Positions 30,048 to 40,310 of a stretch of DNA of 64,000 nucleotides are shown here, in pieces. The notes beneath the pieces were generated by a model. It saw nothing but the letters and a program-made list of their open reading frames with translations. It did no database searches and was not told where the DNA came from. How positions within the stretch are numbered: the stretch's first letter is position 1; each line of letters begins with the position of its first letter. Location of the stretch: NCBI RefSeq assembly GCF_022376295.1, contig NZ_CP060140.1:2918356-2982355 (forward strand), in the 5' to 3' direction. Position numbers and translations under genes: made by a program. The stretch is from Nodularia sphaerocarpa UHCC 0038. Lineage in GTDB: Bacteria; Cyanobacteriota; Cyanobacteriia; Cyanobacteriales; Nostocaceae.

Positions 30048-32699
30048 CTAACCTTCGGCATCATTTTTTTTAGCGCTCGTCTGAGATGATTTAGCCGTTG
30101 ACTTAGCTCGTGAACTTGTTGATTTACTCGTTTTGCGAGTAGTTTTTTTGGTAGATGCTTTGCTTGCTAATAATTCTAGAGCTGTAGATAATGTGACATC
30201 TTCTACCGATTGGCCTTCTGGGATGCTCACATTAACTTTGCCGTGCTTGATATAAGGGCCATAGGGGCCATCATAAATATTCACAGGCGTACCTTCTTCA
30301 GGGTGCATACCCAATTCGCGTACAGCTGCCTTAGACTTGCTACTGCTGGAGCCACGTCCTTTTTTCGGTTCGGCTAATAACTCCAATGCACGTTCGAGGG
30401 AAACTGTTAGCACATTATCAGCAGCTTTGAGAGAACGATAGTCTTTGCCTTCCTTACCCTGGTCGTGAACAACGTAAGGGCCAAAACGCCCTAAACTGGC
30501 TTGAATTTTCTTACCTGTTTCAGGATGTACTCCCAATGTCCGGGGTAGAGCCAAGAGACCCACAGCCATGTCTAAGGTGACATTTTCGGGAGTCACACCC
30601 TTGGGTAAAGAAGTTTGTTTAGGTTTAGGATTTTCGTCTGTTTTATCACCCAACTGCACATAGGGGCCGTAAGTACCAATTTTCAGATAAATTGGTTCAC
30701 CAGTTTCAGGATGCCGACCTACTTGGTCAGGCCCCACTGTTTTTTGCCGCAGCAGCACTTCTACCTGTTTCGGGTCAAGGTCAGATGGTGTCAGGTCTTT
30801 GGGAATTGAGGCAGTAACCACAGTGCCATCATTGTCAACTTCGATGTAGGGGCCATATTTGCCAATGCGGACTTTAGCATCTAAATTTTCCAGTAATACC
30901 GTTCTAGCTTGACTGGCATCAATTTGACTTTCCTGTTCTCTGACTAAAGTTTCTAAACCTTTGTCTCCCAAATAAAATTCCCGTAAATAGGGTAACCACT
31001 TAGCTTCGCCTGTGGCAATATCATCCAGGGTTTGTTCCATCTTGGAAGTGAAACTGGGGTCTACCACATCCGGGAAATGCTTTTCTAGGAGGTTGGTGAC
31101 GGCGAAAGCCGTGAAAGTAGGAATCAAGGCATTACTCACCAATTGGGCGTAACCCTTATCAATGATGGTGCCGATGATGCTGGCATAGGTACTAGGGCGA
31201 CCAATGCCTTCACTTTCTAAAGTTTTTACTAGAGTAGCTTCGGTATATCTTGCTGGTGGTTGGGTTTCGTGACCCACAGCTTCTAGCTCAGTACACTTTG
31301 GATGATCACCCACTTTCAAACTGGGTAAAATGACTTCCTGATCTTCTAAAGCTGCATCTGGATCATCTGACCCCTCCACATAAGCGCGTAAGAAGCCCGG
31401 AAAATCAATCCGCTTACCAGAAGAACGAAAGCCAGCGTCTTCAACTTGCAACTGGACGCTAATTTGTGTCTGGCGACAGTCAGCCATTTGACTCGCAACA
31501 GTGCGCTTCCAAATCAAGTCATAAACCGCAAGTTCCCGACCATTTAAACCAGTTGCTTGGGGAGTACGGAAAGTACTACCCGCCGGACGAATGGCTTCGT
31601 GGGCTTCTTGTGCGCCTTTCGATTTGGTGGTGTATTGCCGAGGTTCGGGACTGAGGTAGTTTTTACCATAAAGTTGTTCTACACAGCTACGAGCAGCTGT
31701 GAGCGCCTGATCAGACAAATGTACCGAATCTGTACGCATATAGGTGATATACCCTTGCTCATACAAATTCTGGGCAATCCGCATTGTGTCTCTGGCTGAT
31801 AGACGCAGTTTGCGGTTGGATTCTTGTTGCAGTGTGGAAGTAGTAAACGGTGGCGCAGGTTTACGCGTTACGGGGCGTTCATCGATGCTGCTGACATTCC
31901 AGGTTTTCCCGCTCAGACGTTCCTGGAGAGCTAGAGCTTGCTCTTCGTTGAGCAACAAGACATTGCGCCCTGCGGTAATTTGTCCTGTGGCTGCATCGAA
32001 ATCGCTACCAGTGGCTACTTTGGTTCCTCCCAGTGTGGTCAATTGGGCAGCAAAGGCAGTTTTTTCCTGCACCAAGCTAGCTTTTAAATCCCAATATGTA
32101 CCTTCATGGAAAGCGCGGCGTTGGCGTTCCTTTTGGACTAAAAGTCGCACAGCTACAGATTGTACGCGCCCAGCAGATAATCCCCAGGCGATTTTTTTCC
32201 ACAGCAGGGGAGACAAGGTATAGCCAACCAATCGATCCAAAATCCGCCGTGTTTCTTGGGCGCGAACTAACTGCTCATCAATATCACGGCAGTTGTTCAA
32301 AGCTTTTTTAATAGCTTCTTGGGTAATTTCGTGAAACACCATTCGCTTAGTCGGAACTTTTGGCTTCAGCAATTGGTATAAATGCCAACTGATGCTTTCA
32401 CCTTCCCGGTCTTCGTCAGTTGCCAGAATCAGTTCATCAACACCTTTGAGGGCATCTTTGAGCTGGGTAACAACTTTCTTTTTGTCTTTGGGGACAACAT
32501 ACACCGGTTCAAAGTCTGCGTCTACATTTACCCCCAGCTGCGCCCACCGTTCTGCTTTCACAGAGGCGGGAATTTCACTAGCTGATTGGGGTAGGTCACG
32601 GACATGACCCATAGACGCTTCCACCCGATAGTCTTTTGGCAGGTAGTTGCGAATGGTACGAGCTTTGGTCGGAGATTCAACGATGACGAGAGTTGACAT
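30048..32699 (-). CDS. topA: DNA topoisomerase I (type IA)
   Basis: 883 aa. The Toprim domain begins VIVESPTKARTIRNYL with acidic residues in ATDEDREGE. The active-site Tyr lies in GYITYMRTDSVHLS. The C-terminus lacks zinc-finger Cys clusters and instead has repeated GPYIxxG modules (IGKYGPYIE, IGTYGPYVQ, LGRFGPYVV, YDGPYGPYIKHG), followed by a Lys/Ser/Thr-rich tail of about 45 residues, as in other cyanobacterial TopA. It relaxes negatively supercoiled DNA. ATG start at 32699. Confidence 0.97.
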   Translation of the reverse strand: MSTLVIVESPTKARTIRNYLPKDYRVEASMGHVRDLPQSASEIPASVKAERWAQLGVNVDADFEPVYVVPKDKKKVVTQLKDALKGVDELILATDEDREGESISWHLYQLLKPKVPTKRMVFHEITQEAIKKALNNCRDIDEQLVRAQETRRILDRLVGYTLSPLLWKKIAWGLSAGRVQSVAVRLLVQKERQRRAFHEGTYWDLKASLVQEKTAFAAQLTTLGGTKVATGSDFDAATGQITAGRNVLLLNEEQALALQERLSGKTWNVSSIDERPVTRKPAPPFTTSTLQQESNRKLRLSARDTMRIAQNLYEQGYITYMRTDSVHLSDQALTAARSCVEQLYGKNYLSPEPRQYTTKSKGAQEAHEAIRPAGSTFRTPQATGLNGRELAVYDLIWKRTVASQMADCRQTQISVQLQVEDAGFRSSGKRIDFPGFLRAYVEGSDDPDAALEDQEVILPSLKVGDHPKCTELEAVGHETQPPARYTEATLVKTLESEGIGRPSTYASIIGTIIDKGYAQLVSNALIPTFTAFAVTNLLEKHFPDVVDPSFTSKMEQTLDDIATGEAKWLPYLREFYLGDKGLETLVREQESQIDASQARTVLLENLDAKVRIGKYGPYIEVDNDGTVVTASIPKDLTPSDLDPKQVEVLLRQKTVGPDQVGRHPETGEPIYLKIGTYGPYVQLGDKTDENPKPKQTSLPKGVTPENVTLDMAVGLLALPRTLGVHPETGKKIQASLGRFGPYVVHDQGKEGKDYRSLKAADNVLTVSLERALELLAEPKKGRGSSSSKSKAAVRELGMHPEEGTPVNIYDGPYGPYIKHGKVNVSIPEGQSVEDVTLSTALELLASKASTKKTTRKTSKSTSSRAKSTAKSSQTSAKKNDAEG

Positions 32700-33011
32700 G
32701 GAAATTTCAATAAAAGGAGTAGCTGTCTAGCTAAACAGTCAAATTGAGGTAATTGCGGTGAAATTTAAAGATAAAACGTCACGCTAATGGTTGTGATTTC
32801 ATCCTCAAACAAGCTGCCTGCTAGGGCGAAAAGAGGCTATAATAATGGCGCAGTTTTTCCTAGAGGATAGGTTAGAGGAATGCTGGATGTGAATTGCCAG
32901 CTATTTCAATCTTTAACTTATCTAGGGCATAATTGGCGAATATAGTTTTCAAAATACCCCTGTACTTCAATAAGGCTAATACCTTACATTAACTCCTTTA
33001 ATTCAAATGGA

Positions 33012-33073
33012 GTCATTGGTCATTGGTCATTGGTCATTAGTCATTGGTCATTGGTCATTGGTCATTGGTCATT
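33012..33073. repeat. Heptamer STRR (TCATTGG), about eight to nine units
   Basis: Part of the 726-base gap 32700-33425, which contains no gene. It is related to the complement of the tract at 25211-25272. A TATAATAATGG promoter-like string at about 32839 lies earlier in the gap with no convincing gene after it. Confidence 0.85.
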
Positions 33074-33082
33074 AAATTACTT

Positions 33083-33337
<255 letters not shown>

Positions 33338-33425
33338 AAAAATATAAATGCAACTTTGGTGAATAACAATAGATAGAATAAACTCAGCTAGCCTTAATGT
33401 CTAATCGTCAAAACCTATATATCTC

Positions 33426-34988
33426 ATGGATTTTGCTAATCTTACATCCCAGTTGAATGCTGGAACGATTTTGCCAGAGGGGATTGTAATTGTCACCCTC
33501 TTAGGGGTTTTGATTGTTGATTTGATTTTGGGACGTACATCCGCACGCTGGATTGGATATCTGGCGATCGCAGGTTTAGTCGCTGCGGTTGGCGCACTCT
33601 ATCTTCAATGGGATGTGACTAATCCCATCTCCTTTAGCGGTAGCTTTATTGGTGATGACCTCAGTATTGTCTTTCGCGGTATCATCGCGTTGTCTGCTGC
33701 TGTCACCATATTGATGTCAATTCGCTACATTGAGCAGAGTGGTACTGCTTTAGCGGAATTCATCGCCATTTTGCTAAGTGCAACTTTGGGAGGAATGTTT
33801 TTATCCGGTGCTAGTGAGTTAGTGATGATTTTTATCTCACTAGAAACTCTCAGTATTTCCTCTTACCTGCTCACAGGTTATACTAAGCGTGACCCCCGCT
33901 CTAACGAAGCTGCGCTGAAATACCTGTTGATTGGAGCTTCCAGCACAGCAATATTTTTATACGGCGTTTCGCTGCTGTACGGGCTGTCAGGTGGAGAAAC
34001 TGAATTAGGTGCGATCGCTAATGGTATAGCCGCAGCTAATATTGGTCAATCTTTAGGTTTGGTAATTGCGCTGATTTTCGTGATTGCAGGTATCGGCTTT
34101 AAAATCTCCGCCGCACCCTTTCACCAATGGACACCAGACGTTTACGAAGGCGCTCCCACCCCAGTGATTGCCTTTTTATCTGTGGGTTCCAAAGCAGCTG
34201 GGTTTGCTTTAGCCATTCGCTTACTGACAACAGTCTTCCCTCTAGTTGCTGACGAATGGAGATTTATTTTCACCGCCCTTGCAGTTTTGAGTATGGTGTT
34301 GGGTAACGTCGTCGCCCTCGCCCAAACCAGCATGAAACGGATGTTAGCTTATTCATCCATTGCTCAAGCTGGATTTGTGATGATTGGTATGATTGCCGGC
34401 ACTGAAGCCGGATATGCCAGTATGGTATTTTACCTGATGGTCTACCTGTTCATGAACCTGTGCGGGTTTACCTGCATCATTCTGTTCTCTCTGCGGACAG
34501 GAACAGACCAAATTGCCGAATACTCTGGCTTGTATCAAAAAGACCCACTTTTGACATTGGCATTGAGTATCTCACTACTTTCTTTAGGTGGTATTCCGCC
34601 ATTAGCTGGGTTTTTTGGGAAAATTTACTTGTTCTGGGCTGGTTGGCAAGCTGGACTTTACTGGTTAGTTTTGCTAGGCTTAGTTACCAGCGTTGTCTCC
34701 ATCTACTACTACATTCGCGTAGTCAAAATGATGGTAGTCAAAGAACCCCAAGAAATGTCCGAGGTTGTCAAGAATTATCCAGAAATTCGGTGGAATTTAC
34801 CTGGATTTAGACCTTTGCAAGTGGGACTGATCGTAACTTTAATCGCCACTACCATTGCTGGGATTTTGTCCAACCCACTATTTACACTGGCTAACAATTC
34901 TATCTCTAACACTGCAATGCTACAAGCAACAATTTTTGAGAGAACTCAAATAAGTGCAATCTCCACACAGGAACCAGAGGAGTTGTAG
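33426..34988 (+). CDS. ndhB: NAD(P)H-quinone oxidoreductase subunit 2 (NdhB)
   Basis: 520 aa, about 14 transmembrane helices, proton-translocating antiporter-like fold. Diagnostic blocks are ISLETLSISSYLLTGYTKRDPRSNEAALKYLL, read in parts, FHQWTPDVYEGAPTPV and SMKRMLAYSSIAQAGF. NdhB is a membrane subunit shared by the cyanobacterial NDH-1 complexes for cyclic electron flow, respiration and CO2 uptake, so it can partner with the NdhD3/NdhF3 encoded at 59-63 kb. ATG start; single gene as usual. Confidence 0.98.
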   Translation: MDFANLTSQLNAGTILPEGIVIVTLLGVLIVDLILGRTSARWIGYLAIAGLVAAVGALYLQWDVTNPISFSGSFIGDDLSIVFRGIIALSAAVTILMSIRYIEQSGTALAEFIAILLSATLGGMFLSGASELVMIFISLETLSISSYLLTGYTKRDPRSNEAALKYLLIGASSTAIFLYGVSLLYGLSGGETELGAIANGIAAANIGQSLGLVIALIFVIAGIGFKISAAPFHQWTPDVYEGAPTPVIAFLSVGSKAAGFALAIRLLTTVFPLVADEWRFIFTALAVLSMVLGNVVALAQTSMKRMLAYSSIAQAGFVMIGMIAGTEAGYASMVFYLMVYLFMNLCGFTCIILFSLRTGTDQIAEYSGLYQKDPLLTLALSISLLSLGGIPPLAGFFGKIYLFWAGWQAGLYWLVLLGLVTSVVSIYYYIRVVKMMVVKEPQEMSEVVKNYPEIRWNLPGFRPLQVGLIVTLIATTIAGILSNPLFTLANNSISNTAMLQATIFERTQISAISTQEPEEL

Positions 34989-35019
34989 ATTGTTCTCTTG
35001 TTAACTCATTGCTAAAGCT

Positions 35020-35047
35020 GTAGGGGCGCAAACTTTTGCGCCCCTAC
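35020..35047. terminator. Strong hairpin between convergent genes
   Basis: GTAGGGGCGCAAA and TTTGCGCCCCTAC form a 12-13 bp stem with a tiny loop in the 92-bp gap between ndhB and the REC gene. Position and stability suit a bidirectional terminator, but it lacks a T-run and resembles a dispersed TAGGGGCGCA repeat. Confidence 0.55.
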
Positions 35048-35080
35048 TGACATGAATCTTAATAGCTGTGAGTGCAAATA

Positions 35081-35719
35081 TTACTTAATTTTTTGTTTAA
35101 TAAAAGTCACCACCTGCGCTAACTGTTTCTTTAAGCCATCGATTTCTGCTTGCATTTTGACCATTTTTTCATTCAGCGCATTTATTTCTGCTGAGTTAGG
35201 TGAGTGATGATCATGATCAGAAGGTACTACTATCGTATTTGCGATCCGAGCTGCGGCTACCGGAATATTCTGAGGGGCCACAGTGGCTACAGGAACATTT
35301 TTAGTGGAGACAGCTGCGACTGGAATTATGTCGGCGCGGGGCTTTTTGGCTTTAGCCATCGCTGACTTAATCGCAGTAATTAGTTGCTTCTGGTCAAAAG
35401 GCTTTCCCAAAAATTCAAAGTATTCAAAAGGTTCTGTCAGTTTTTCGGTCACTTCTTCCTTACGACCAGACATGATCACCAAGGGAATCTTTCTGAACTC
35501 AGGCTGTGCTTGAACTTGCTGAAACACTTCCCAACCACTCATTTTCGGGAGGATAAAGTCCAACATGATCAAACTGAGCTTTTCCTGACGGATGAAATTG
35601 TATCCTTCCAAACCATCTTTTGCTTCTAATACCTCGAAATTGCCAGGAGGTAACATTTCTCGTACTTTTAACCTGACAACTGTAGTGTCATCGATAACTA
35701 AAATTTTGTTGCTTACCAC
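35081..35719 (-). CDS. Response regulator: REC domain with Ala/Val/Pro linker and C-terminal coiled coil
   Basis: 212 aa, GTG start at 35719. The REC domain (about 4-125) has DD at 10-11, phospho-Asp54 in IMLDFILPKM, and KPFD. A linker of about 45 residues repeats NVPVA/NIPVA-like units (VSTKNVPVATV, APQNIPVAAA). The end (about 177-212) is a coiled coil, INALNEKMVKMQAEIDGLKK, ending in a basic TFIKQKIK. No DNA-binding domain. It probably works through oligomerisation or partner binding. The partner is unknown. Confidence 0.85.
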   Translation of the reverse strand: MVSNKILVIDDTTVVRLKVREMLPPGNFEVLEAKDGLEGYNFIRQEKLSLIMLDFILPKMSGWEVFQQVQAQPEFRKIPLVIMSGRKEEVTEKLTEPFEYFEFLGKPFDQKQLITAIKSAMAKAKKPRADIIPVAAVSTKNVPVATVAPQNIPVAAARIANTIVVPSDHDHHSPNSAEINALNEKMVKMQAEIDGLKKQLAQVVTFIKQKIK

Positions 35720-36129
35720 GACTTATTGCTCTAACAGAAATTTTAAATGTAAATAGCGATTTTGCTGATTGACATTACTCAGTGCTGAGTGCTGAGTGAA
35801 GCACAAAGGAAGGAAGGATTAAAGTAATTAAGTACTCAAGTACAAGCCCCGCCCTTTGTAGACGGTCTTTTAACTCAGCACCCTGCTCACGCCCCGCTAC
35901 TCTCATATTACTTTCAAATCAGCACACTTTATTTTGAGGGTGTTCTCACTATATACAAATTTTTTGTTCTTTGGGGGATAGTATATTTCGCTATAAATGG
36001 CAAAAATGCAAGTACTTTAAAAAACTAGTGCTGATATTCTTTTAAATTTGTGTCATGGTGATACTTAGGGACTGAATCTTACCTAGTGCATAGGAAATTA
36101 GCCCCACAGTCCTTTTGGATATTACTTGG
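35720..36129. other. Intergenic region upstream of lipA
   Basis: 410 bases with no gene. It holds a short GTGCTGA heptamer tract (35781-35798), also found in the 16S-23S spacer near 7735-7757, and A/T-rich sequence before lipA. No operator or riboswitch was recognised. Confidence 0.5.
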
Positions 36130-37056
36130 ATGTCTATGACCAAGCCACAACCAGCCCAACTCAAGTCGGAAATTACGGCAATGCCTAGCTGGTTACGTCG
36201 CCCCATTGGCAAAGCTAGTGAGCTTTCTACTGTACAACGCATTATTAAGCAACGTCAAATTCACACTATTTGTGAAGAAGGACGATGCCCGAATCGAGGT
36301 GAGTGCTATGCTCAAAAAACTGCCACTTTTTTACTATTAGGCCCAGTCTGCACACGCTCTTGTGCTTTTTGTCAAGTAGATAAAGGTCATGCACCAATGC
36401 CTATTGACTCAGAGGAACCACGCAAAGTAGCAGAAGCTGTGCAGCTTTTGGGATTGCGTTATGTGGTGCTAACTTCTGTGGCTCGTGATGATTTGCCTGA
36501 TCAAGGATCGGGGCAGTTTGTCAAGACAATAGAGACTATTCGCTTGTTAAATCCAGAGATTCAAATCGAAGTGCTGACACCAGATTTTTGGGGTGGTATG
36601 GGTGCTGGTGAATCAGGTCAACGGGAAAGGATAGCGACAATTGTCACAGCCAAGCCAGCTTGTTTTAATCACAATGTGGAAACAGTGCGGCGGTTAACAG
36701 GCCCTGTGCGTCGGGGAGCAAAGTATGACCGCTCTCTAAGAGTCCTGGCTGTGGTTAAAGAAATTGATCCGACTATTCCTACCAAATCAGGTTTGATGCT
36801 GGGACACGGCGAAACCAAGGAGGAAGTGATGGAAACTATGGCGGATTTAAGGGCAGTGGGGTGCGATCGCCTGACTATCGGCCAGTATATGCGTCCTTCC
36901 TTAGAACATTTACCAGTTCAAAAATACTGGACACCAGAAGAATTTGATGAATTAGGCAGCCTAGCATGGAAAATGGGATTCAACCATGTCCGTTCGGGTC
37001 CTCTGGTGCGTAGTTCTTACCATGCGGGTGAGGAGTCCGTGGGGAGTGGGGAGTAG
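36130..37056 (+). CDS. lipA: Lipoyl synthase
   Basis: About 308 aa from ATG 36130 (ATG 36136 and an upstream TTG 36115 are alternatives). It has the auxiliary cluster motif CEEGRCPNRGEC (C-x4-C-x5-C), the radical-SAM motif CTRSCAFC, and the C-terminal RSSYHA containing the conserved Ser ligand of the auxiliary cluster. It inserts two sulfurs into octanoyl-protein to make the lipoyl cofactor. The last residues (GEESVGSGE) and the stop codon are encoded by a GGGGAGT-type STRR, so the native C-terminus seems to have been replaced by repeat sequence just after the essential Ser. Confidence 0.95.
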   Translation: MSMTKPQPAQLKSEITAMPSWLRRPIGKASELSTVQRIIKQRQIHTICEEGRCPNRGECYAQKTATFLLLGPVCTRSCAFCQVDKGHAPMPIDSEEPRKVAEAVQLLGLRYVVLTSVARDDLPDQGSGQFVKTIETIRLLNPEIQIEVLTPDFWGGMGAGESGQRERIATIVTAKPACFNHNVETVRRLTGPVRRGAKYDRSLRVLAVVKEIDPTIPTKSGLMLGHGETKEEVMETMADLRAVGCDRLTIGQYMRPSLEHLPVQKYWTPEEFDELGSLAWKMGFNHVRSGPLVRSSYHAGEESVGSGE

Positions 37057-37074
37057 TCCGTGGGGAGTGGGGGG
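37031..37074. repeat. STRR overlapping the 3' end of lipA
   Basis: A duplicated AGTCCGTGGGGAGTGGGG unit. It supplies the lipA stop (TAG, 37054-37056) and runs into the intergenic gap. Confidence 0.8.
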
Positions 37075-37202
37075 AAAGCTCTGTCAACTGTCAACTTTCA
37101 ACCGTTAACTCTCCCGAATACACAAATATTTTTAAAGAAGTTGGGTTTTGGGTACATCTGTTTGGTATTTCTTAGAAAGTCAAGAAAGAAGGAGAACGAC
37201 TG

Positions 37203-37337
37203 ATGGCTAAAGTTCAAAATTCCCCAGTTCCAGCAACAGGAGCTAAACCCCCGTACACTTTTCGCGCTGGTTGGGCTTTGCTGTTATTAGCTGTTAACTT
37301 TTTGGTTGCAGCTTATTATTTCCACATCATTGAGTAA
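37203..37337 (+). CDS. psaX: Photosystem I subunit PsaX
   Basis: 44 aa. A polar N-terminus is followed by KPPYTFRAGWALLLLAVNFL, and the single transmembrane helix ends AAYYFHIIE, closely matching PsaX, a peripheral single-helix subunit found in some cyanobacterial PSI. ATG 37203 is preceded by AAGGAG at 8-9 nt, a strong ribosome binding site. Too short for most automatic calls. Separate transcription from lipA is likely given the 146-bp gap containing repeats. Confidence 0.9.
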   Translation: MAKVQNSPVPATGAKPPYTFRAGWALLLLAVNFLVAAYYFHIIE

Positions 37338-37358
37338 TTAGAGGTGGAGTGGTGCTGC

Positions 37359-38225
37359 TCAAATCGTGCCTTTGAATAAACCTTTGGGGCGAATGAGCAG
37401 CACCAAAATCATCATCAACAGGGCTACACCTTGTTTATACTCAGAACCTATCCACAGGGTGCTGAGTTCTTGGGCTATACCAATAATGAATGCGGCGGCG
37501 ATCGCACCGTAGGGATTACCAATACCCCCTAAAATGACGGAAGCGAATAACGGCAAAATCAAAAACCACCCCATATTCGGGCGTACAGCTGTAATCAATC
37601 CATACATACTGCCACCTAAAGAGGTGAATGTGCCGGCAATAATCCAAGTCCACAGGATGACTTGTTCGACATTAATCCCAGAAACTCTAGCTAAATCTAA
37701 ATCGTCAGCTACGGCTCGCATGGCTTTGCCAATTTTGGTGTTTTGCAGCAGATAGTGCAGCGCTAAAATTGCCAACACTGCTAACCCCAATACCAACAAT
37801 TGATTTTGCGCTACTTTGATGCCAAAAATCTCTAAAGCCGTGGCTACGGGTAAATTGTAATTTTTGTTCTGGCCGCCCCAAAGAAAGATAATGCCATTGC
37901 GGAGAAATAAGGCGAGTCCAATAGAGATAATAATCAGCGTCGTGGAAGTGGCACCAATAGAGCGCATTCTTGACCAGAGTAATTTTTCTGCCAGCAGCAT
38001 TGCGGCTACTGTTCCCGTGGCTGCCAATATCATCGATAGCCAAATATTTATACCACCGGCATTTACTAACAGGGTCAAATAAGCTCCCAACGTGAGAAAG
38101 TCACCGTGAGCAAAATTAGATAACCGTAAAATGCCGTAGGTAAGGGTAAGTCCGACTGCTGCTAGTGCAATAATGCTTCCGACTGCAATTCCATTGACGA
38201 TTAGTTGAGCAATTTGTGGATCCAT
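37359..38225 (-). CDS. LivH-type ABC transporter permease (branched-chain/neutral amino acids or urea type)
   Basis: 288 aa, about eight transmembrane helices. It has the LivH/UrtB-family signature LTYGILRLSNFAHGDFLTLGAY and the EAA-like cytoplasmic loop GKAMRAVADDLDLARVSGIN, then PLFASVILGGIGNPYGA. Adjacent subunit genes (LivM, LivG, LivF, binding protein) are absent, as is typical for the scattered neutral amino-acid (Nat) system of Anabaena, in which NatD is the LivH homologue. That assignment is inferred. ATG start. Confidence 0.85.
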   Translation of the reverse strand: MDPQIAQLIVNGIAVGSIIALAAVGLTLTYGILRLSNFAHGDFLTLGAYLTLLVNAGGINIWLSMILAATGTVAAMLLAEKLLWSRMRSIGATSTTLIIISIGLALFLRNGIIFLWGGQNKNYNLPVATALEIFGIKVAQNQLLVLGLAVLAILALHYLLQNTKIGKAMRAVADDLDLARVSGINVEQVILWTWIIAGTFTSLGGSMYGLITAVRPNMGWFLILPLFASVILGGIGNPYGAIAAAFIIGIAQELSTLWIGSEYKQGVALLMMILVLLIRPKGLFKGTI

Positions 38226-38409
38226 CAGTTTGATCTAAATACTAAAAAAATATTAAAAGGTTGATTTTATACAATAGATTTTGTTTTACTAGTGACAATG
38301 GACACTATAAGTTATAGGTTATAAACAAAAGACAATTGTGAGTTAATATACATAAAATCTTGTGTTCTTTTTTGTGCCAAGCCAAACTTGTTCAACGGTC
38401 TAGTTGACC

Positions 38410-40263
38410 ATGCAGGAATATTCAAGCTTACCAGAACAAAACTCATCCTTAGATCAAACGCCAACACTTTTGACAACAATGCAGGAACTTCGTGCCGAGT
38501 TGTGGCTGGAACGCAGCTTGAACCAGTTGCAAAGTCGCCTTAATGATTGCCTACTTTCTGCTTGTAGTAACGTTTTACAGTCTAGAACCACAGAAGCGGA
38601 AATTTTCCAAACTCTGGTGAACGAGCTGGGTATGGCTTTGAATAGTATTACCGTAGCGATCGCTCTTTTCCAACCGCGAGCAAAAATTGCTCAAGTTTGT
38701 TATGTTTCTTGTTTTTCATCGCCATTTCCACAACTGATATTTCTAGAGAGGAAAGAGCAAAAATTACAATTGCAATTGCAAGCAGTCATAGCAGTGGAAG
38801 ATTTACAGCAGCTTGAGAGCCAACAACCAAATCATGTCCGCCGCTTAATTGATGAAGCTGGGGGTGTGATTGGTTGGCTAATCATCTCTCAAACGCCGCC
38901 AAAGTCTGATCACAAATCACTCACAGCAGCCCAATTTCAACTGCGATCGCAATTGCTGGCGCGAGCCATAAAGCAGTGTGTAGCTACACTGGTACAACTA
39001 AAAAAAATCCAATCTTTGCAGCAACACTCCCAACAGCTAGGTACTTCTAATGAAAAACTAGAGCGCACTAATCAACTGAAAAACCAGTTTCTGGCGAATA
39101 CCAGTCACGAAATCCGCACACCGTTAAGTTCGATCATCGGTTTTAGCCAACTACTCTTAGCCCAAGGTTATGATCCCACCAGAGAACACCACCAAGAGTA
39201 TTTAAGAATCATTCAGTCTAGTGGTAAGCATTTACTAACGCTGATCAATGATATTTTAGACCTCTCCAAAATTGAAGCCAACCAGCTGGAAGTGGAATGG
39301 GAAAATATCAATGTCCCAGAAATATGTCGCAATGTTTTAGCACTAGTCAAAGAGAAAGCTGCTAATAAGGGTTTGCAACTGCGCCTGAAATTAGATCCGG
39401 ATGTCACAACTCTGGTTGCTGATCCCCTACGACTGAAGCAGATGCTGTTGAATTTGCTGTTTAATGCCCTCAAGTTTACCAAGACAGGGGCTGTTGGCTT
39501 AGAAGTTCTGCCCAAAGGTGGATTTGTACATTTTATCGTTTGGGATACTGGTATTGGCATCTCTAAAGAAAACCAAGCACGACTATTTCAACCTTATTTT
39601 CAAATTGCCAATACTGTAGTTAATCGCAATGAAGGTACTGGTTTGGGGTTAACCGTAACTCGGAAGTTGGTGGAAATTCATGGTGGTTGGCTGGAAGTGG
39701 GGTCGGAAGTTGATCACGGCTCGCGTTTTACGATCATCCTCCCTGTGAAGCCTGTAGGAGAAGAGGGTAAATATCAGCCAGATGTAGAAGCTATAGCGGT
39801 TTCTCGCCCCCGGCGAGATCAGGAGGATGATGTAGCAGAATCTACTGTTGTTACCTCTAGTTCTTCTCTAGATATTTTGTTGGTGGAAAATGATTTCCCC
39901 AATGCTGAGTTAATCCGAATTTATCTAGGTACATTGGGATATCAGGTGACTTGGGTGAAGAATGCTGCCGAAATGTGGTCTGTGCTGACACATTTAAACC
40001 CAATATTGATTTTAATGGATGTTTACCTGCCAGATGGCAATGGTTTAAACCTGGCGCAGCAGATCCGAGAACAAGGACAGTATCAGATGATTCCGGTGAT
40101 TGTGCAAACCGCAATGGCGATGAAAGGCGATCGCGAAATTTGTTTAGCGGCTGGAGTTGATGATTATATTTCTAAACCAATTGATTTATCTGTTTTAGGG
40201 CATCTGATAGCGAAGTATATTAAATTACGCCAAACAGAAGTTGAGGCCAAACAAGGGTGTTAA
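38410..40263 (+). CDS. Hybrid sensor histidine kinase (GAF-HisKA-HATPase-REC)
   Basis: 617 aa from ATG 38410 (a TTG two codons earlier is unlikely). A GAF-like sensor region (about 25-195) is followed by a coiled coil, a HisKA H-box FLANTSHEIRTPLSS (His233), an HATPase with LLFNALKFTK, DTGIGIS and GTGLGLTV, and a C-terminal REC domain (about 485-605) with phospho-Asp in LILMDVYLPDG and KPID. No transmembrane segments, so cytoplasmic. The signal and the onward phospho-acceptor are unknown. larE follows 47 bp after the stop. Confidence 0.92.
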   Translation: MQEYSSLPEQNSSLDQTPTLLTTMQELRAELWLERSLNQLQSRLNDCLLSACSNVLQSRTTEAEIFQTLVNELGMALNSITVAIALFQPRAKIAQVCYVSCFSSPFPQLIFLERKEQKLQLQLQAVIAVEDLQQLESQQPNHVRRLIDEAGGVIGWLIISQTPPKSDHKSLTAAQFQLRSQLLARAIKQCVATLVQLKKIQSLQQHSQQLGTSNEKLERTNQLKNQFLANTSHEIRTPLSSIIGFSQLLLAQGYDPTREHHQEYLRIIQSSGKHLLTLINDILDLSKIEANQLEVEWENINVPEICRNVLALVKEKAANKGLQLRLKLDPDVTTLVADPLRLKQMLLNLLFNALKFTKTGAVGLEVLPKGGFVHFIVWDTGIGISKENQARLFQPYFQIANTVVNRNEGTGLGLTVTRKLVEIHGGWLEVGSEVDHGSRFTIILPVKPVGEEGKYQPDVEAIAVSRPRRDQEDDVAESTVVTSSSSLDILLVENDFPNAELIRIYLGTLGYQVTWVKNAAEMWSVLTHLNPILILMDVYLPDGNGLNLAQQIREQGQYQMIPVIVQTAMAMKGDREICLAAGVDDYISKPIDLSVLGHLIAKYIKLRQTEVEAKQGC

Positions 40264-40310
40264 GATAGAGTTGCTTGGGTGCTATGGGATATTGCCCAGA
40301 TGGGGAAATC

